From the NCBI RefSeq assembly GCF_015221995.1, contig NZ_JADFFM010000001.1, positions 992,001 through 1,056,000 on the forward strand: 64,000 nucleotides of DNA. The letters are read 5' to 3'. Positions 49,586 to 57,816 of this stretch are shown piece by piece. Made by a program: the position numbers and the translations under genes. The first letter of the stretch is position 1. Each line of letters opens with the position of its first letter. The stretch comes from Mucilaginibacter boryungensis. Lineage in GTDB: Bacteria > Bacteroidota > Bacteroidia > Sphingobacteriales > Sphingobacteriaceae. The notes under the pieces are model-generated. The model did not search any database. It was given only the letters and a program-made list of their open reading frames with translations, and was not told the origin of the DNA.

Positions 49586-50448
49586 GCGGCCCTCCGGGTT
49601 AAACGTGGTAAACCTACAATTAACAGCACAAATGCGGCGGTAACCAGCTTCAGCAGGTTAGCATCAACACCGGCGCTTAGTGTAAAGGCCAATACTAATT
49701 GAAAAACAATAGCGCCGCCCAGCACCCAGGCCAAACTGGCCCAAACAGAGGTAATATGCAACCAATTGATCATAGTTTCGGCAATAATAACCGAGCCTAA
49801 ACCCGTTATGACCACACCAATCCCCATGCTGATGTCGGCAAAGCCCTGGTATTGGGTAATCAGGTAACCACTTACTGCCGTCAGCGCGTTAGCCAGCGCC
49901 AAACCTATAACTTTCATCCGGTCTGTATTTACCCCCAGCGCGCGGATCATACTTTCGCTATTGCCCGTGGCGCGCATGGCTATGCCAAAATCGGTTTTCA
50001 GTACGTAGCCAATAAATAAAGTAACTAAAACCACAAATAGGAGTAATATCCACAACGCGTTATGGTTAGGATCTGAACTGAAATTGATCAAAGTAAATAA
50101 CGACGGCAGGTTTATCAACGGCAAATTTGATCGCCCCATAATGGTTAGGTTGACAGAGTATAACGCTGTCATTACCAAAATGCCCGCCAACAGTGCATTA
50201 ATTTTCAATTTAGTGTGTATCAGTCCCGTTAAAGCTCCTGCCAGTGCACCGGCAATAATTACGGCGGGTAATATAATGTAGGCTGGTTGATGTTGTGCCA
50301 TTAACACAGCAGTAACTGCGCCGCCCAGGGTGTAACTCCCATCGGTAGTAATATCAGGGATGTTAAATATTTTCATGGAAATAAATATCCCCAGCGCAAG
50401 GGTGCCGAAACACAAGCCTAATAATAACGCGGTGAGGTAAAATTCCAT
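49582..50448 (-). CDS. ABC transporter permease (branched-chain/TrpX-system type)
   Basis: 288 residues with about eight hydrophobic helices. GLCFGTLALGIFISMKIFNIPDITTDGSYTLGGAVTAVLM and DFGIAMRATGNSESMIRALGVNTDRMKVIGLALANALTAVSGYL are typical of the BPD_transp_2 permeases (LivH/RbsC type) that pair with ABC_sub_bind lipoproteins. It starts on the last base of the lipoprotein stop codon (TAATG overlap) and its own stop overlaps the ATPase start, so translation is coupled. Confidence 0.9.
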   Translation of the reverse strand: MEFYLTALLLGLCFGTLALGIFISMKIFNIPDITTDGSYTLGGAVTAVLMAQHQPAYIILPAVIIAGALAGALTGLIHTKLKINALLAGILVMTALYSVNLTIMGRSNLPLINLPSLFTLINFSSDPNHNALWILLLFVVLVTLFIGYVLKTDFGIAMRATGNSESMIRALGVNTDRMKVIGLALANALTAVSGYLITQYQGFADISMGIGVVITGLGSVIIAETMINWLHITSVWASLAWVLGGAIVFQLVLAFTLSAGVDANLLKLVTAAFVLLIVGLPRLTRRAA

Positions 50449-51410
50449 TATTTTACAGCCTGGAAGTTTGTGGGCACAGTAATATGATATTTGGCCACCA
50501 TAGCTGGGTTGTATACGCGGCGCCTAACTTTCACCATAGTAGGGTGCAGGCCGGTAGTATCGCGGGTTTTCAGGTATTGCACGGCCTGTTCGCCCGCCTG
50601 GTAGCCCCACTGGTACATATCGGCACCAAAGGCAACCACCGCGCCGCGCTTAACCAAACCGGCCTCGCTGGTAAAAATGGGGACAAATTTCGCATCGCAG
50701 CCTTTCAAAATAGTTTCAAAAGAGGCAAAAACAATATTATCGGGCAAGGCAAAAAAGGCGTCGATGTTCTTATTCAATATAGATTGGGTAACCAACTGCG
50801 CATCGGCCGAGGTATATACCGGTGCAATAACCAGGTCAACATTTGATGCCGCGGCCTGTTTCTTTATTACTTCCAGCGCGTCTTTCGATTGCGGCTCCGA
50901 TTCGTTATATATAACGCCGACCGTCAGCTTGCCCATTTTAGGTTTCAGCAATTGCGGTATCAGTTTAAACGAGGTATCAATATATTTCAAGTCTTCTACA
51001 GCGCCAAACAGGTTGGGCGGGTTACGGCCATAGTTATCCAGTACTTTCATACGCTCGGGCGTTGGCGATACCATTGCAAAAATTGGGATGGTTTTGGTTT
51101 TTTGCACACAGGCTAAAGTTGAAAGCGTGGTATTAGTGGCCAGTATATCAACCGGTTTATTAATAAAATAATTGGCAATTTGTACTACGGTAGGAATGCT
51201 GCCCTGGCCGTTGCGGTATTCAATTTTAACGGTATGCTCAGCTTCGCTGTAGCCGCCTTTTTTAAGCGCGTCGGTAAAGCCAACGCGGGCTTGCCCAACG
51301 GTAGCATCTTCAAAAGCATCAACAAAACCTACCACAGGCACTTTGCTGCCATTGCAGCCAGCTACTAAGTAAATTATAAAAACTACGGCGATGTATCTAA
51401 GGGGTTTCAT
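50448..51410 (-). CDS. ABC transporter substrate-binding lipoprotein (ABC_sub_bind family)
   Basis: 320 residues. The lipobox is VAGC at residues 16-19, so the mature protein begins with lipid-modified Cys. The two-lobe body (VVGFVDAFEDATVGQARVGFTDALKKGGYSEAEHTVKIEYRNGQGS ... KLTVGVIYNESEPQSKDALEVIKKQAAAS ... FALPDNIVFASFETILKGCDAKFVPIFTSEAGLVKRGAVVAFGADMYQWG) matches PF04392-type binding proteins, some of which bind tryptophan or tyrosine. The substrate is not determinable here. First gene of the cassette. Confidence 0.88.
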   Translation of the reverse strand: MKPLRYIAVVFIIYLVAGCNGSKVPVVGFVDAFEDATVGQARVGFTDALKKGGYSEAEHTVKIEYRNGQGSIPTVVQIANYFINKPVDILATNTTLSTLACVQKTKTIPIFAMVSPTPERMKVLDNYGRNPPNLFGAVEDLKYIDTSFKLIPQLLKPKMGKLTVGVIYNESEPQSKDALEVIKKQAAASNVDLVIAPVYTSADAQLVTQSILNKNIDAFFALPDNIVFASFETILKGCDAKFVPIFTSEAGLVKRGAVVAFGADMYQWGYQAGEQAVQYLKTRDTTGLHPTMVKVRRRVYNPAMVAKYHITVPTNFQAVK

Positions 51411-51426
51411 AAGGGGCTAAGTTAAA

Positions 51427-51435
51427 TATTTTTGC
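51427..51435 (+). promoter_or_regulatory. -7 box for methionine-type aminotransferase
   Basis: TATTTTTGC is an exact TAnnTTTGC on the plus strand, leaving a leader of about 95 bases before the ATG at 51537. Confidence 0.5.
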
Positions 51436-51536
51436 TAATGAAGTGCAAGAGTATCAGGGCGCTTACGTTGGTTTTACGCATGGCTGACCGACGATGCTAA
51501 ATGGGTAAAATAAAAAATCCTTATTTTAGACCCTGC

Positions 51537-52682
51537 ATGATACCTGTTACTTCTAAACTGCCCCAAACGGGCACTACTATTTTTACTGTGATGTCGGCCC
51601 TTGCGGCTGAAACCGGCGCTATTAACCTGTCGCAAGGTTTCCCGGATTACGATTGCCCGCCCGAATTAGTTGATCTGGTAACCCGGGCTATGAAAGATGG
51701 TTTTAACCAATATGCCCCCATGGCCGGATTGATGATCCTGCGCGAGCAGATTAGCATAAAAACGGAAAAGCTATATGGCGCTACTTATAACCCGGATACC
51801 GAAATAACCGTTACTGCCGGTGGTACGCAGGCTATTTTTACGGCTATTAGCGCTGTGATACACCCTAACGATGAGGTGATCATTTTTGAGCCGGCTTATG
51901 ATAGTTATGCCTCGGCTATCAAACTAATGGGCGGCATTGTTAAATCGCTGGAACTGGAACCGCCCGATTACCGCATCCCATGGGATATGGTTAAACGGTT
52001 GATCACCAGTAAAACCCGGATGATCATCCTCAACTCGCCGCAAAACCCAACCGGCAGTATTTTAAGCAAAACCGATATTGATGAATTGATAGCCATTGTA
52101 AAAGGCCAGGATATCTTTATACTAAGTGATGAGGTGTACGAACATCTGGTTTACGACGGGCAGGAACACCAAAGCATGGCCCGCTACCCCGAATTGCGCA
52201 AGCGCAGTTTTATAGCCGTGTCGTTTGGTAAATTGTTCCACAGTACCGGCTGGAAAATTGGCTATTGCCTGGCCCCGGCCAACCTGATGCAGGAGTTTAG
52301 AAAAGTACACCAGTTTTTGGTGTTCAGCGTTAATACGCCCATGCAAGCAGCTATTGCCGAATACCTGAAGGATGAAAACGTTTATGCGGGTTTGCCGGCA
52401 TTCTTTCAGCAAAAGCGCGATTACTTTAGGAATGGGTTGAAAAACAGTCGTTTTAAGCTGCTGCCCTGCCAGGGATCGTACTTTCAATGTGTAAGTTATC
52501 AGGATATTACGGATGAAAAGGATGCCGACCTGGCTATACGTATCACCAGGGAATTTGGGGTGGCATCTATACCGGTTTCAGCTTTCTATAGTAAGGCGAC
52601 AGATCATCATATTTTAAGATTTTGTTTCGCCAAAAGGCAAGAAACGCTGGATAAAGCCGTTGAAAGATTGATAAAGATTTAA
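51537..52682 (+). CDS. Methionine aminotransferase (YbdL/glutamine transaminase K-like)
   Basis: 381 residues from ATG 51537 (MIPVTSKLPQTGTTIFTVMSALA), the conserved family start; an in-frame ATG 12 codons earlier is less likely. Class I PLP enzyme: INLSQGFPDYDCP, NSPQNPTGS, DEVYEHLVYDG, and the Schiff-base lysine in SFGKLFHSTGWKIGY. YbdL-type enzymes transaminate methionine with aromatic or 2-oxo acids. It is 56 bases before an omega-amidase gene, a pairing that removes the 2-oxoglutaramate formed when glutamine is the amino donor. Confidence 0.9.
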   Translation: MIPVTSKLPQTGTTIFTVMSALAAETGAINLSQGFPDYDCPPELVDLVTRAMKDGFNQYAPMAGLMILREQISIKTEKLYGATYNPDTEITVTAGGTQAIFTAISAVIHPNDEVIIFEPAYDSYASAIKLMGGIVKSLELEPPDYRIPWDMVKRLITSKTRMIILNSPQNPTGSILSKTDIDELIAIVKGQDIFILSDEVYEHLVYDGQEHQSMARYPELRKRSFIAVSFGKLFHSTGWKIGYCLAPANLMQEFRKVHQFLVFSVNTPMQAAIAEYLKDENVYAGLPAFFQQKRDYFRNGLKNSRFKLLPCQGSYFQCVSYQDITDEKDADLAIRITREFGVASIPVSAFYSKATDHHILRFCFAKRQETLDKAVERLIKI

Positions 52683-52738
52683 AACATATACGAAGCTTTT
52701 ACCGTAAAACATATAAGCCGGGCCTAAAAAATCAACCG

Positions 52739-53518
52739 ATGGAAAACTTAAAGATCACTACTTATCAAGGCTATCTTTTTTGGGAAAATATTGATAAGAA
52801 CCTGCAAAACATTACGTTGCGATTGGGCGGCATACGCGAAAAAACTGACCTCATTATTCTGCCGGAAATGTTTAACACCGGTTTTACTATGGATGCCGAA
52901 CGCCTGGGCGAACCCATGGGTGGTAAAACCATGCAATGGATGAAAGCAACTGCCGAAAAATACAATTGCACCATTACCGGCAGCCTGATTATTAAAGAAA
53001 ATAACAAATACTATAACCGCCTGATTTGGATGCGCGCCGACGGTACTTATGAGCATTATGATAAACGCCACCTGTTTGCCATGGGTAAAGAGCACCTGAC
53101 CTACACTGCCGGAACTAAAAAACTGGTAGTAGAGTTAAAAGGCTGGAAAATTTGCCCGATGATATGTTACGACCTCCGTTTCCCCGTGTGGCTGCGTAAT
53201 GTGAAAGAGCAATACGATATGCTGATCATTGTAGCCAACTGGCCCGAGAAACGCGCCTTGCATTGGCGCACCCTGATACCGGCCCGCGCTGTGGAGAACC
53301 AAAGTTATGTGATAGGCTTGAACCGTGTAGGCCACGATGGTAACGAGGTTTACCATTCGGGTGATAGTACCTGTATTAGCCCCAACGGCGATGTGGTTTA
53401 TTACAAACGCGACGAGGAAGATGTATACACCTTCACTATTAACCCCGATGAATTAACACGGGTACGCCGTGCCATGCCGTTTTTGCGCGATGCAGATGAG
53501 TTTGTGATAAAAGATTAG
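52739..53518 (+). CDS. Omega-amidase (YafV/Nit2-like nitrilase superfamily)
   Basis: 259 residues. The nitrilase triad is Glu (ILPEMFNTGFT), Lys (YDKRHLFAMG) and Cys (CPMICYDLRFP). The length and HLFAMGKEHLTYTAG match the YafV omega-amidase branch, which hydrolyses 2-oxoglutaramate to 2-oxoglutarate and ammonia. It lies just downstream of the methionine-type aminotransferase, the classic glutamine transaminase/omega-amidase pair used in methionine salvage. Cytoplasmic, no signal peptide. Confidence 0.9.
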   Translation: MENLKITTYQGYLFWENIDKNLQNITLRLGGIREKTDLIILPEMFNTGFTMDAERLGEPMGGKTMQWMKATAEKYNCTITGSLIIKENNKYYNRLIWMRADGTYEHYDKRHLFAMGKEHLTYTAGTKKLVVELKGWKICPMICYDLRFPVWLRNVKEQYDMLIIVANWPEKRALHWRTLIPARAVENQSYVIGLNRVGHDGNEVYHSGDSTCISPNGDVVYYKRDEEDVYTFTINPDELTRVRRAMPFLRDADEFVIKD

Positions 53519-53535
53519 TAGAACTCTTCACACAA

Positions 53536-53598
53536 CGTCATCCCGAACTTGTTTCAGGACCTCGCATGTAAAGTGAAGCAGCTCCGCTATCGGGAAGA
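53536..53598. repeat. Partial repeat of the TCATCCCGAACTTG type
   Basis: CGTCATCCCGAACTTGTTTC begins a fragment ending GCTATCGGGAAG; it resembles family A/B outer ends but only one arm is well preserved. It lies in the 212-base gap before the acylase gene. Confidence 0.5.
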
Positions 53599-53730
53599 AA
53601 AAACATAATGTTTAAACTGCCGTAGTTTACACTTGCTTCACGGTGCTGTGAAACACTTGTGAAAAATGTTTGTGACCTTGAGTGTTTGATGAGGGCAAAT
53701 ACCTAAATTTCGTTTCTGTAATCCCATCGC

Positions 53731-55914
53731 ATGAAAAAAATATTACTCCTGATATATGCTGTGTTGCCGTTAATGGTGTCGGCACAAAAATTTACCCCGC
53801 AGGAAATTAGCCGTTACAAACAGCAGGCAAAAGCAGTAACTATAATTCGCGACAACTGGGGCGTGCCGCATATTTATGCGCAGACCGATGCGCAGGTAGT
53901 TTTTGGGCTGATGTACAGCCAATGCGAGGATAACTTTAAGGGTATTGAACGTAATTATCTTTATCAGATAGGCCGCCAGGCCGAGGTTGACGGCGAAAGC
54001 AATCTCTATACCGATGTGCAGTTGCAAATGATTGCCGACAGCGCCGACGCGATAAAAGATTACAAAGCCAGTCCGCCATGGTTTAAAAAACTGATGGATG
54101 CCTTTGCCGATGGTATCAATTATTACCTGTATAAACATCCCGATGTTAAGCCGCTGGTGTTTAAACACTTTGAGCCCTGGTACGCGCTGATGTTTACCGA
54201 TGGCAGCGTATCGGCTACCGTTACCGGCGGGTTAGGCTTAAGTGAGACAGCCCGCTTTTACGGTCAGCCGGGGATAGATTTGGGTAAGCTAAAGCAGCCC
54301 AAAACTTTGCAGGAAGAACTGGACGAGCGGGAGATCGGATCGAACGGGTTTGCCTTATCGCCTAAGTTAACGGCTTCGGGGCATGCCATGCTATATATCA
54401 ACCCGCATGTGCCGTTCTATTTCCGCAGCGAAGTGCAACTGGTTAGTAATGAAGGTTTAAACGTTTATGGCGCGGTAACCTGGGGCCAGTTTTTTGTTTA
54501 CCAGGGCTTTAACCAGCACTGCGGCTGGATGCACACCAGCAGTAACGCCGATGTAGGTGATCTGTATGCCGAAAAAGTAACTAAGAAGGACGGCAAATGG
54601 TATTACGAGTATAACGGCCAGCAAAAACCGGTAACCGAACGCAAACTGAACATAAATGTTAAGGAGGGTGATAAAGTGGTCTCAAAAACCTTCACGGGTT
54701 ATTACACACACCATGGCCCGGTACTGGGTGCGCGCAATGGTAAATGGCTTTCGCTGAGGAACGATAACCGATCGTATCCGGCCTTACTGGAGTCATGGTT
54801 GATCACTAAAGCCAATACTTTTGCTGAGTATAAAAAAGCCATGGATATTGGGCATAATGCCACCAATAATACGGTATATGCTGATGACCAAGGCAACATC
54901 GCTTTCTGGTACGGCAACTTTACGCCAAAACGCGATCCTAAACTGGATTGGACACAGCCCGTAGACGGCACTACCCCAACTACCGAATGGCAGGGCCTGC
55001 ACAAGCAGGATGAAATAGTACATGTATATAATCCATCAACCGGATGGATAGAGAACTGTAATTCTACCCCGTTTACTTCATCAGGCACGGCAAGTCCTGA
55101 TAAAACGAAATACCCGGCCTATATGGCGCCCGACGGGCAGAATTATCGGGGTGTCAATGCTGTTAAATTATTCAATGGTGCTAAAAACATGACCATGGAT
55201 GATCTAATAAAGAAGGGCTACGATAAATACCTGACGGCCTTTGATGTGATGCTGCCGCCGTTATTTAAAGCTTACGCCGATGCTCCGGATAGCATTAGAA
55301 CATCGCTTAAGGAACCTATACAAGTATTACAGCAATGGGACAGACGGTCTGCGGTAAATTCGGTAGCTACTACCATAGCATTTGAGTGGGGCACGCGCAT
55401 GATGCAATTGCTGCCACGGGCCAGATCGTCAGAGGAGGGCACTTATCAAACCAAACGTACAGAGGCCATGCTGGCCAATGCCCGGTCTGCTCAATTTTTA
55501 AATGAATTAACTAATACTATCCACAGCCTGCAAAGCCGTTACGGCGACTGGAAAGTACAATGGGGCGATATTAACCGCTACCAGCGACCGGCAAATGGTG
55601 TATTTGATGATAACGCGCCGAGCATCCCGGTAGGGCAGGTATCATCATTATTCGGGCAACTGCCATCATTTGTGAGCCGACCAATGAATGGCACCAAAAA
55701 GCGCTATGGCTACAGCGGCAATAGTTTTATTGCGGCTGTAGAGTTTGGGCCGAAGATAAAAGCTAAAAGTATTATGACCGGCGGGCAATCGTTCGATCCG
55801 CAATCGAAAAACTTTACCGATCAGGCCGAGGGGCATATTAACGGGCAATTTAAAGATGTGCTGTTTTACAAAGCTGATGTACTGAAGCATGCGGCAATGA
55901 CGTATCATCCGTAA
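53731..55914 (+). CDS. Penicillin-acylase-family Ntn hydrolase (secreted)
   Basis: 727 residues with a signal peptide (to about 18, VSAQ). The alpha-chain region (VTIIRDNWGVPHIYAQTDAQVVFGLMYSQCEDNF) is followed by the autocleavage site and beta-chain N-terminal nucleophile Ser204 in REIGSNGFALSP. The beta-chain continues with INPHVPFYF, GFNQHCGWMHTSS and NNTVYADDQGNIAFWYGNF. Members deacylate penicillins, acyl-homoserine lactones or other amides in the periplasm; the substrate is not predictable. It is a single-gene unit ahead of a convergent SRPBCC gene. Confidence 0.9.
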   Translation: MKKILLLIYAVLPLMVSAQKFTPQEISRYKQQAKAVTIIRDNWGVPHIYAQTDAQVVFGLMYSQCEDNFKGIERNYLYQIGRQAEVDGESNLYTDVQLQMIADSADAIKDYKASPPWFKKLMDAFADGINYYLYKHPDVKPLVFKHFEPWYALMFTDGSVSATVTGGLGLSETARFYGQPGIDLGKLKQPKTLQEELDEREIGSNGFALSPKLTASGHAMLYINPHVPFYFRSEVQLVSNEGLNVYGAVTWGQFFVYQGFNQHCGWMHTSSNADVGDLYAEKVTKKDGKWYYEYNGQQKPVTERKLNINVKEGDKVVSKTFTGYYTHHGPVLGARNGKWLSLRNDNRSYPALLESWLITKANTFAEYKKAMDIGHNATNNTVYADDQGNIAFWYGNFTPKRDPKLDWTQPVDGTTPTTEWQGLHKQDEIVHVYNPSTGWIENCNSTPFTSSGTASPDKTKYPAYMAPDGQNYRGVNAVKLFNGAKNMTMDDLIKKGYDKYLTAFDVMLPPLFKAYADAPDSIRTSLKEPIQVLQQWDRRSAVNSVATTIAFEWGTRMMQLLPRARSSEEGTYQTKRTEAMLANARSAQFLNELTNTIHSLQSRYGDWKVQWGDINRYQRPANGVFDDNAPSIPVGQVSSLFGQLPSFVSRPMNGTKKRYGYSGNSFIAAVEFGPKIKAKSIMTGGQSFDPQSKNFTDQAEGHINGQFKDVLFYKADVLKHAAMTYHP

Positions 55915-55920
55915 TAACTA

Positions 55921-55953
55921 CAACGGGATGTGTTACTGGTATGCATCCCGTTG
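55921..55953. terminator. Hairpin between convergent genes
   Basis: Perfect arms CAACGGGATG (55921-55930) and CATCCCGTTG (55944-55953) lie between the acylase stop and the SRPBCC stop. T-tracts are weak, so it may be a bidirectional but inefficient terminator. Confidence 0.55.
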
Positions 55954-55961
55954 CTACTGGT

Positions 55962-56390
55962 TTACGCTTCCAGCAGTTTCTTCATCGCATCCAGCACCAT
56001 ACCCCAGTTTTTCTTCATGTGTTCAACTCCATCTTCGTTCTCTATTCCCTCCTGGGTAATGGTAACTTTACTACCATCGCCATTGGGCTCAACTTCATAA
56101 AATACGTCTACGTAGTTTTCAGGTTTATCGGCTTTGCCGCTCATGCTGCTCCAATAGGTAGTGTGCAGGCGTTTAAAAGGGATCACATCCATAATCTGGC
56201 CCTTATCTTCATAGCTTTTACCTTCCCATTCGCCGGTATAAGTAATGCTGCTGCCCAGTTTCCAGTCGGATGTTACAGTAGTTCCAAACAGGTATTGTTT
56301 GATCATATCCGGATCGGTAAATGCCTGCCATACGCTGGCTACAGGGGCATTAATATTTTTAGTAACGGTAACTTTTAAGGGGCCTGCCAT
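55962..56390 (-). CDS. SRPBCC (AHSA1/START-like) domain protein
   Basis: 142 residues, a single SRPBCC hot-dog-type cavity domain: VTVTKNINAPVASVWQAFTDPDMIKQYLFGTTVTSDWKLGSSITYTGEWEGKSYEDKGQIMDVIPFKRLHTTYW, ending GVEHMKKNWGMVLDAMKKLLEA. These proteins bind hydrophobic ligands and some act as Hsp90 co-factors (AHSA1). The ligand is unknown. It stands alone, convergent with the acylase gene. The 229 bases between its start and the next gene hold no recognised feature. Confidence 0.88.
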   Translation of the reverse strand: MAGPLKVTVTKNINAPVASVWQAFTDPDMIKQYLFGTTVTSDWKLGSSITYTGEWEGKSYEDKGQIMDVIPFKRLHTTYWSSMSGKADKPENYVDVFYEVEPNGDGSKVTITQEGIENEDGVEHMKKNWGMVLDAMKKLLEA

Positions 56391-56619
56391 AATGTTGCGG
56401 TTTATAGTGAATTTATAGTATAACCACGATAGATGTTAATGGTTCTTGAAAACTGCAACTTAAAACCAGCAGTCAAACATTGTAACAACATATTTTACAA
56501 TAGGGTAGGGTTACTATTATGCCTTGGCATGTATCAATTAAAAAAAGCAACCACATCCTCTGAATAAAGCCGGCCGGTATATTGAAAGGGTGACTTAGAA
56601 ACCACTAAAAATTAACATC

Positions 56620-57477
56620 ATGAAAACAAAAATTTTAATGGCGCTGCTGGCCGGCACCGTACTGCTTGCCGCATGCAAAGGCTCAGGATCATCTTCAAGC
56701 GCTGATAGTGCGAAGCGGGCTGCTGCACAAATGGATTCTGCTGAAAATACCAAGCTGGTAAAAACCGGAGAAATACGGTTTAAAGTAAAAGACGTAAGGC
56801 AGGCCACCCAACAGATATCAAAGCTAACTACACTTTGTGGGGGTATGGTGATGCATCACGATATGCATTCGAATATCATAAGCCAGCAAAGTATAGATAT
56901 GCCTAACGATTCGGTAAAGAAACTAACCGTTTACAACAGCACGGCCGATATGACCATAAAAGTGCCGGTAGAATACGTAGAGGTCCTGATGGATTCGATA
57001 GCCCAAATGGGCGCTTATGTGGATAATAGAAAGATGGAGGTGGAAGACCGTTCGCTGGATTACCTTTCGGAAAAATTGAAGTCGCAAAACCGGATAGCCT
57101 CAGTCAACCAGAGGAGGCACATTAAATTAACCCAGCGTGGCGCGGATAGCATCTTACAACTAAAAGATGATGTGGTAGACCGTAAGATAAGCAACATGCG
57201 TACCGATGAAGCTGCGAAATTTAGTGTGCTGAATTTGAACCTTTACCAAAACAATACAATAGCAAAGGAAATTGTATTGAGCGATGACCTGTCGCATTAC
57301 AACACACCCCTGGGCACGCGGGTGGGCATGGCATTTTCCAATGGCTGGCATTACTTCTCGGCCATGATAGTTGGTTTGCTTAATTTATGGGTGTTCCTGT
57401 TAATTGGCGCACTGATTTGGATAGGTATAGTTATTTACAAAAGGAAAAAGCAAAATAAGGCCGAAGCGACTACATAA
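56620..57477 (+). CDS. DUF4349 lipoprotein
   Basis: 285 residues. The lipobox is LLAAC at 14-18 followed by a Ser-rich linker (KGSGSSSSADS). The body LVKTGEIRFKVKDVRQATQQISKLTTLCGGMVMHHDM and DMTIKVPVEYVEVLMDSIAQMGAYVDNRKMEVEDRSLDYLSEKLKSQNR is the DUF4349 fold with a predicted coiled coil, and a transmembrane helix (LLNLWVFLLIGALIWIGIVIY) with a basic tail ends the protein. Function is unknown; the family is widespread in envelopes. A predicted promoter for the next gene begins 37 bases after its stop. Confidence 0.88.
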   Translation: MKTKILMALLAGTVLLAACKGSGSSSSADSAKRAAAQMDSAENTKLVKTGEIRFKVKDVRQATQQISKLTTLCGGMVMHHDMHSNIISQQSIDMPNDSVKKLTVYNSTADMTIKVPVEYVEVLMDSIAQMGAYVDNRKMEVEDRSLDYLSEKLKSQNRIASVNQRRHIKLTQRGADSILQLKDDVVDRKISNMRTDEAAKFSVLNLNLYQNNTIAKEIVLSDDLSHYNTPLGTRVGMAFSNGWHYFSAMIVGLLNLWVFLLIGALIWIGIVIYKRKKQNKAEATT

Positions 57478-57514
57478 AATATGAAATTGCTTACACTATT
57501 TTCATAAACATTTA

Positions 57515-57523
57515 TATTTTTGC
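57515..57523 (+). promoter_or_regulatory. -7 box for small membrane protein gene
   Basis: TATTTTTGC is an exact TAnnTTTGC; TTG at 57487-57489 could be the -33 element though spacing is long (25 bases). The ATG is at 57544. Confidence 0.55.
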
Positions 57524-57543
57524 ACAAACAAAACATCAATAAA

Positions 57544-57732
57544 ATGAACACAGCAGAAAACGCAAATGCAACACACCATTATGTAATGTTAGTTATTGCC
57601 ACAGTTATAGGCTTGGTAGGTGTATATCTGCGTTTCGCCGGTGATTCGGCTACACTAAGCGCTGTTTCAAACCTGATCATGGTTGTTGCAGTTATTTTAT
57701 CGCTTAGAACGGTATTTGCCATAATGAAATAA
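57544..57732 (+). CDS. Small two-helix membrane protein, function unknown
   Basis: 62 residues from ATG 57544 (MNTAENANATHHYVML), chosen because it follows a good promoter; the frame also opens 8 codons earlier. Two hydrophobic helices: VMLVIATVIGLVGVYLRFA and LSAVSNLIMVVAVILSLRTVFAIM. A short hydrophilic N-terminus with no signal cleavage site suggests an inner-membrane protein. It has its own promoter and terminator, so it is an independent and probably real gene. No family recognised. Confidence 0.75.
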   Translation: MNTAENANATHHYVMLVIATVIGLVGVYLRFAGDSATLSAVSNLIMVVAVILSLRTVFAIMK

Positions 57733-57751
57733 GCAGAAGCGATTAGCATAT

Positions 57752-57788
57752 AAAAAGAGCGGCCAGGTTTTCCGGCCGCTCTTTTTTT
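57752..57788 (+). terminator. Intrinsic terminator of small membrane protein gene
   Basis: Perfect 13-base arms AAAAAGAGCGGCC and GGCCGCTCTTTTT around AGGTTTTCC, ending in a T-run. Symmetrical enough to serve the convergent minus-strand gene as well. Confidence 0.85.
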
Positions 57789-57816
57789 GTTATGTAGCTT
57801 TTTAATGTGTCATTTA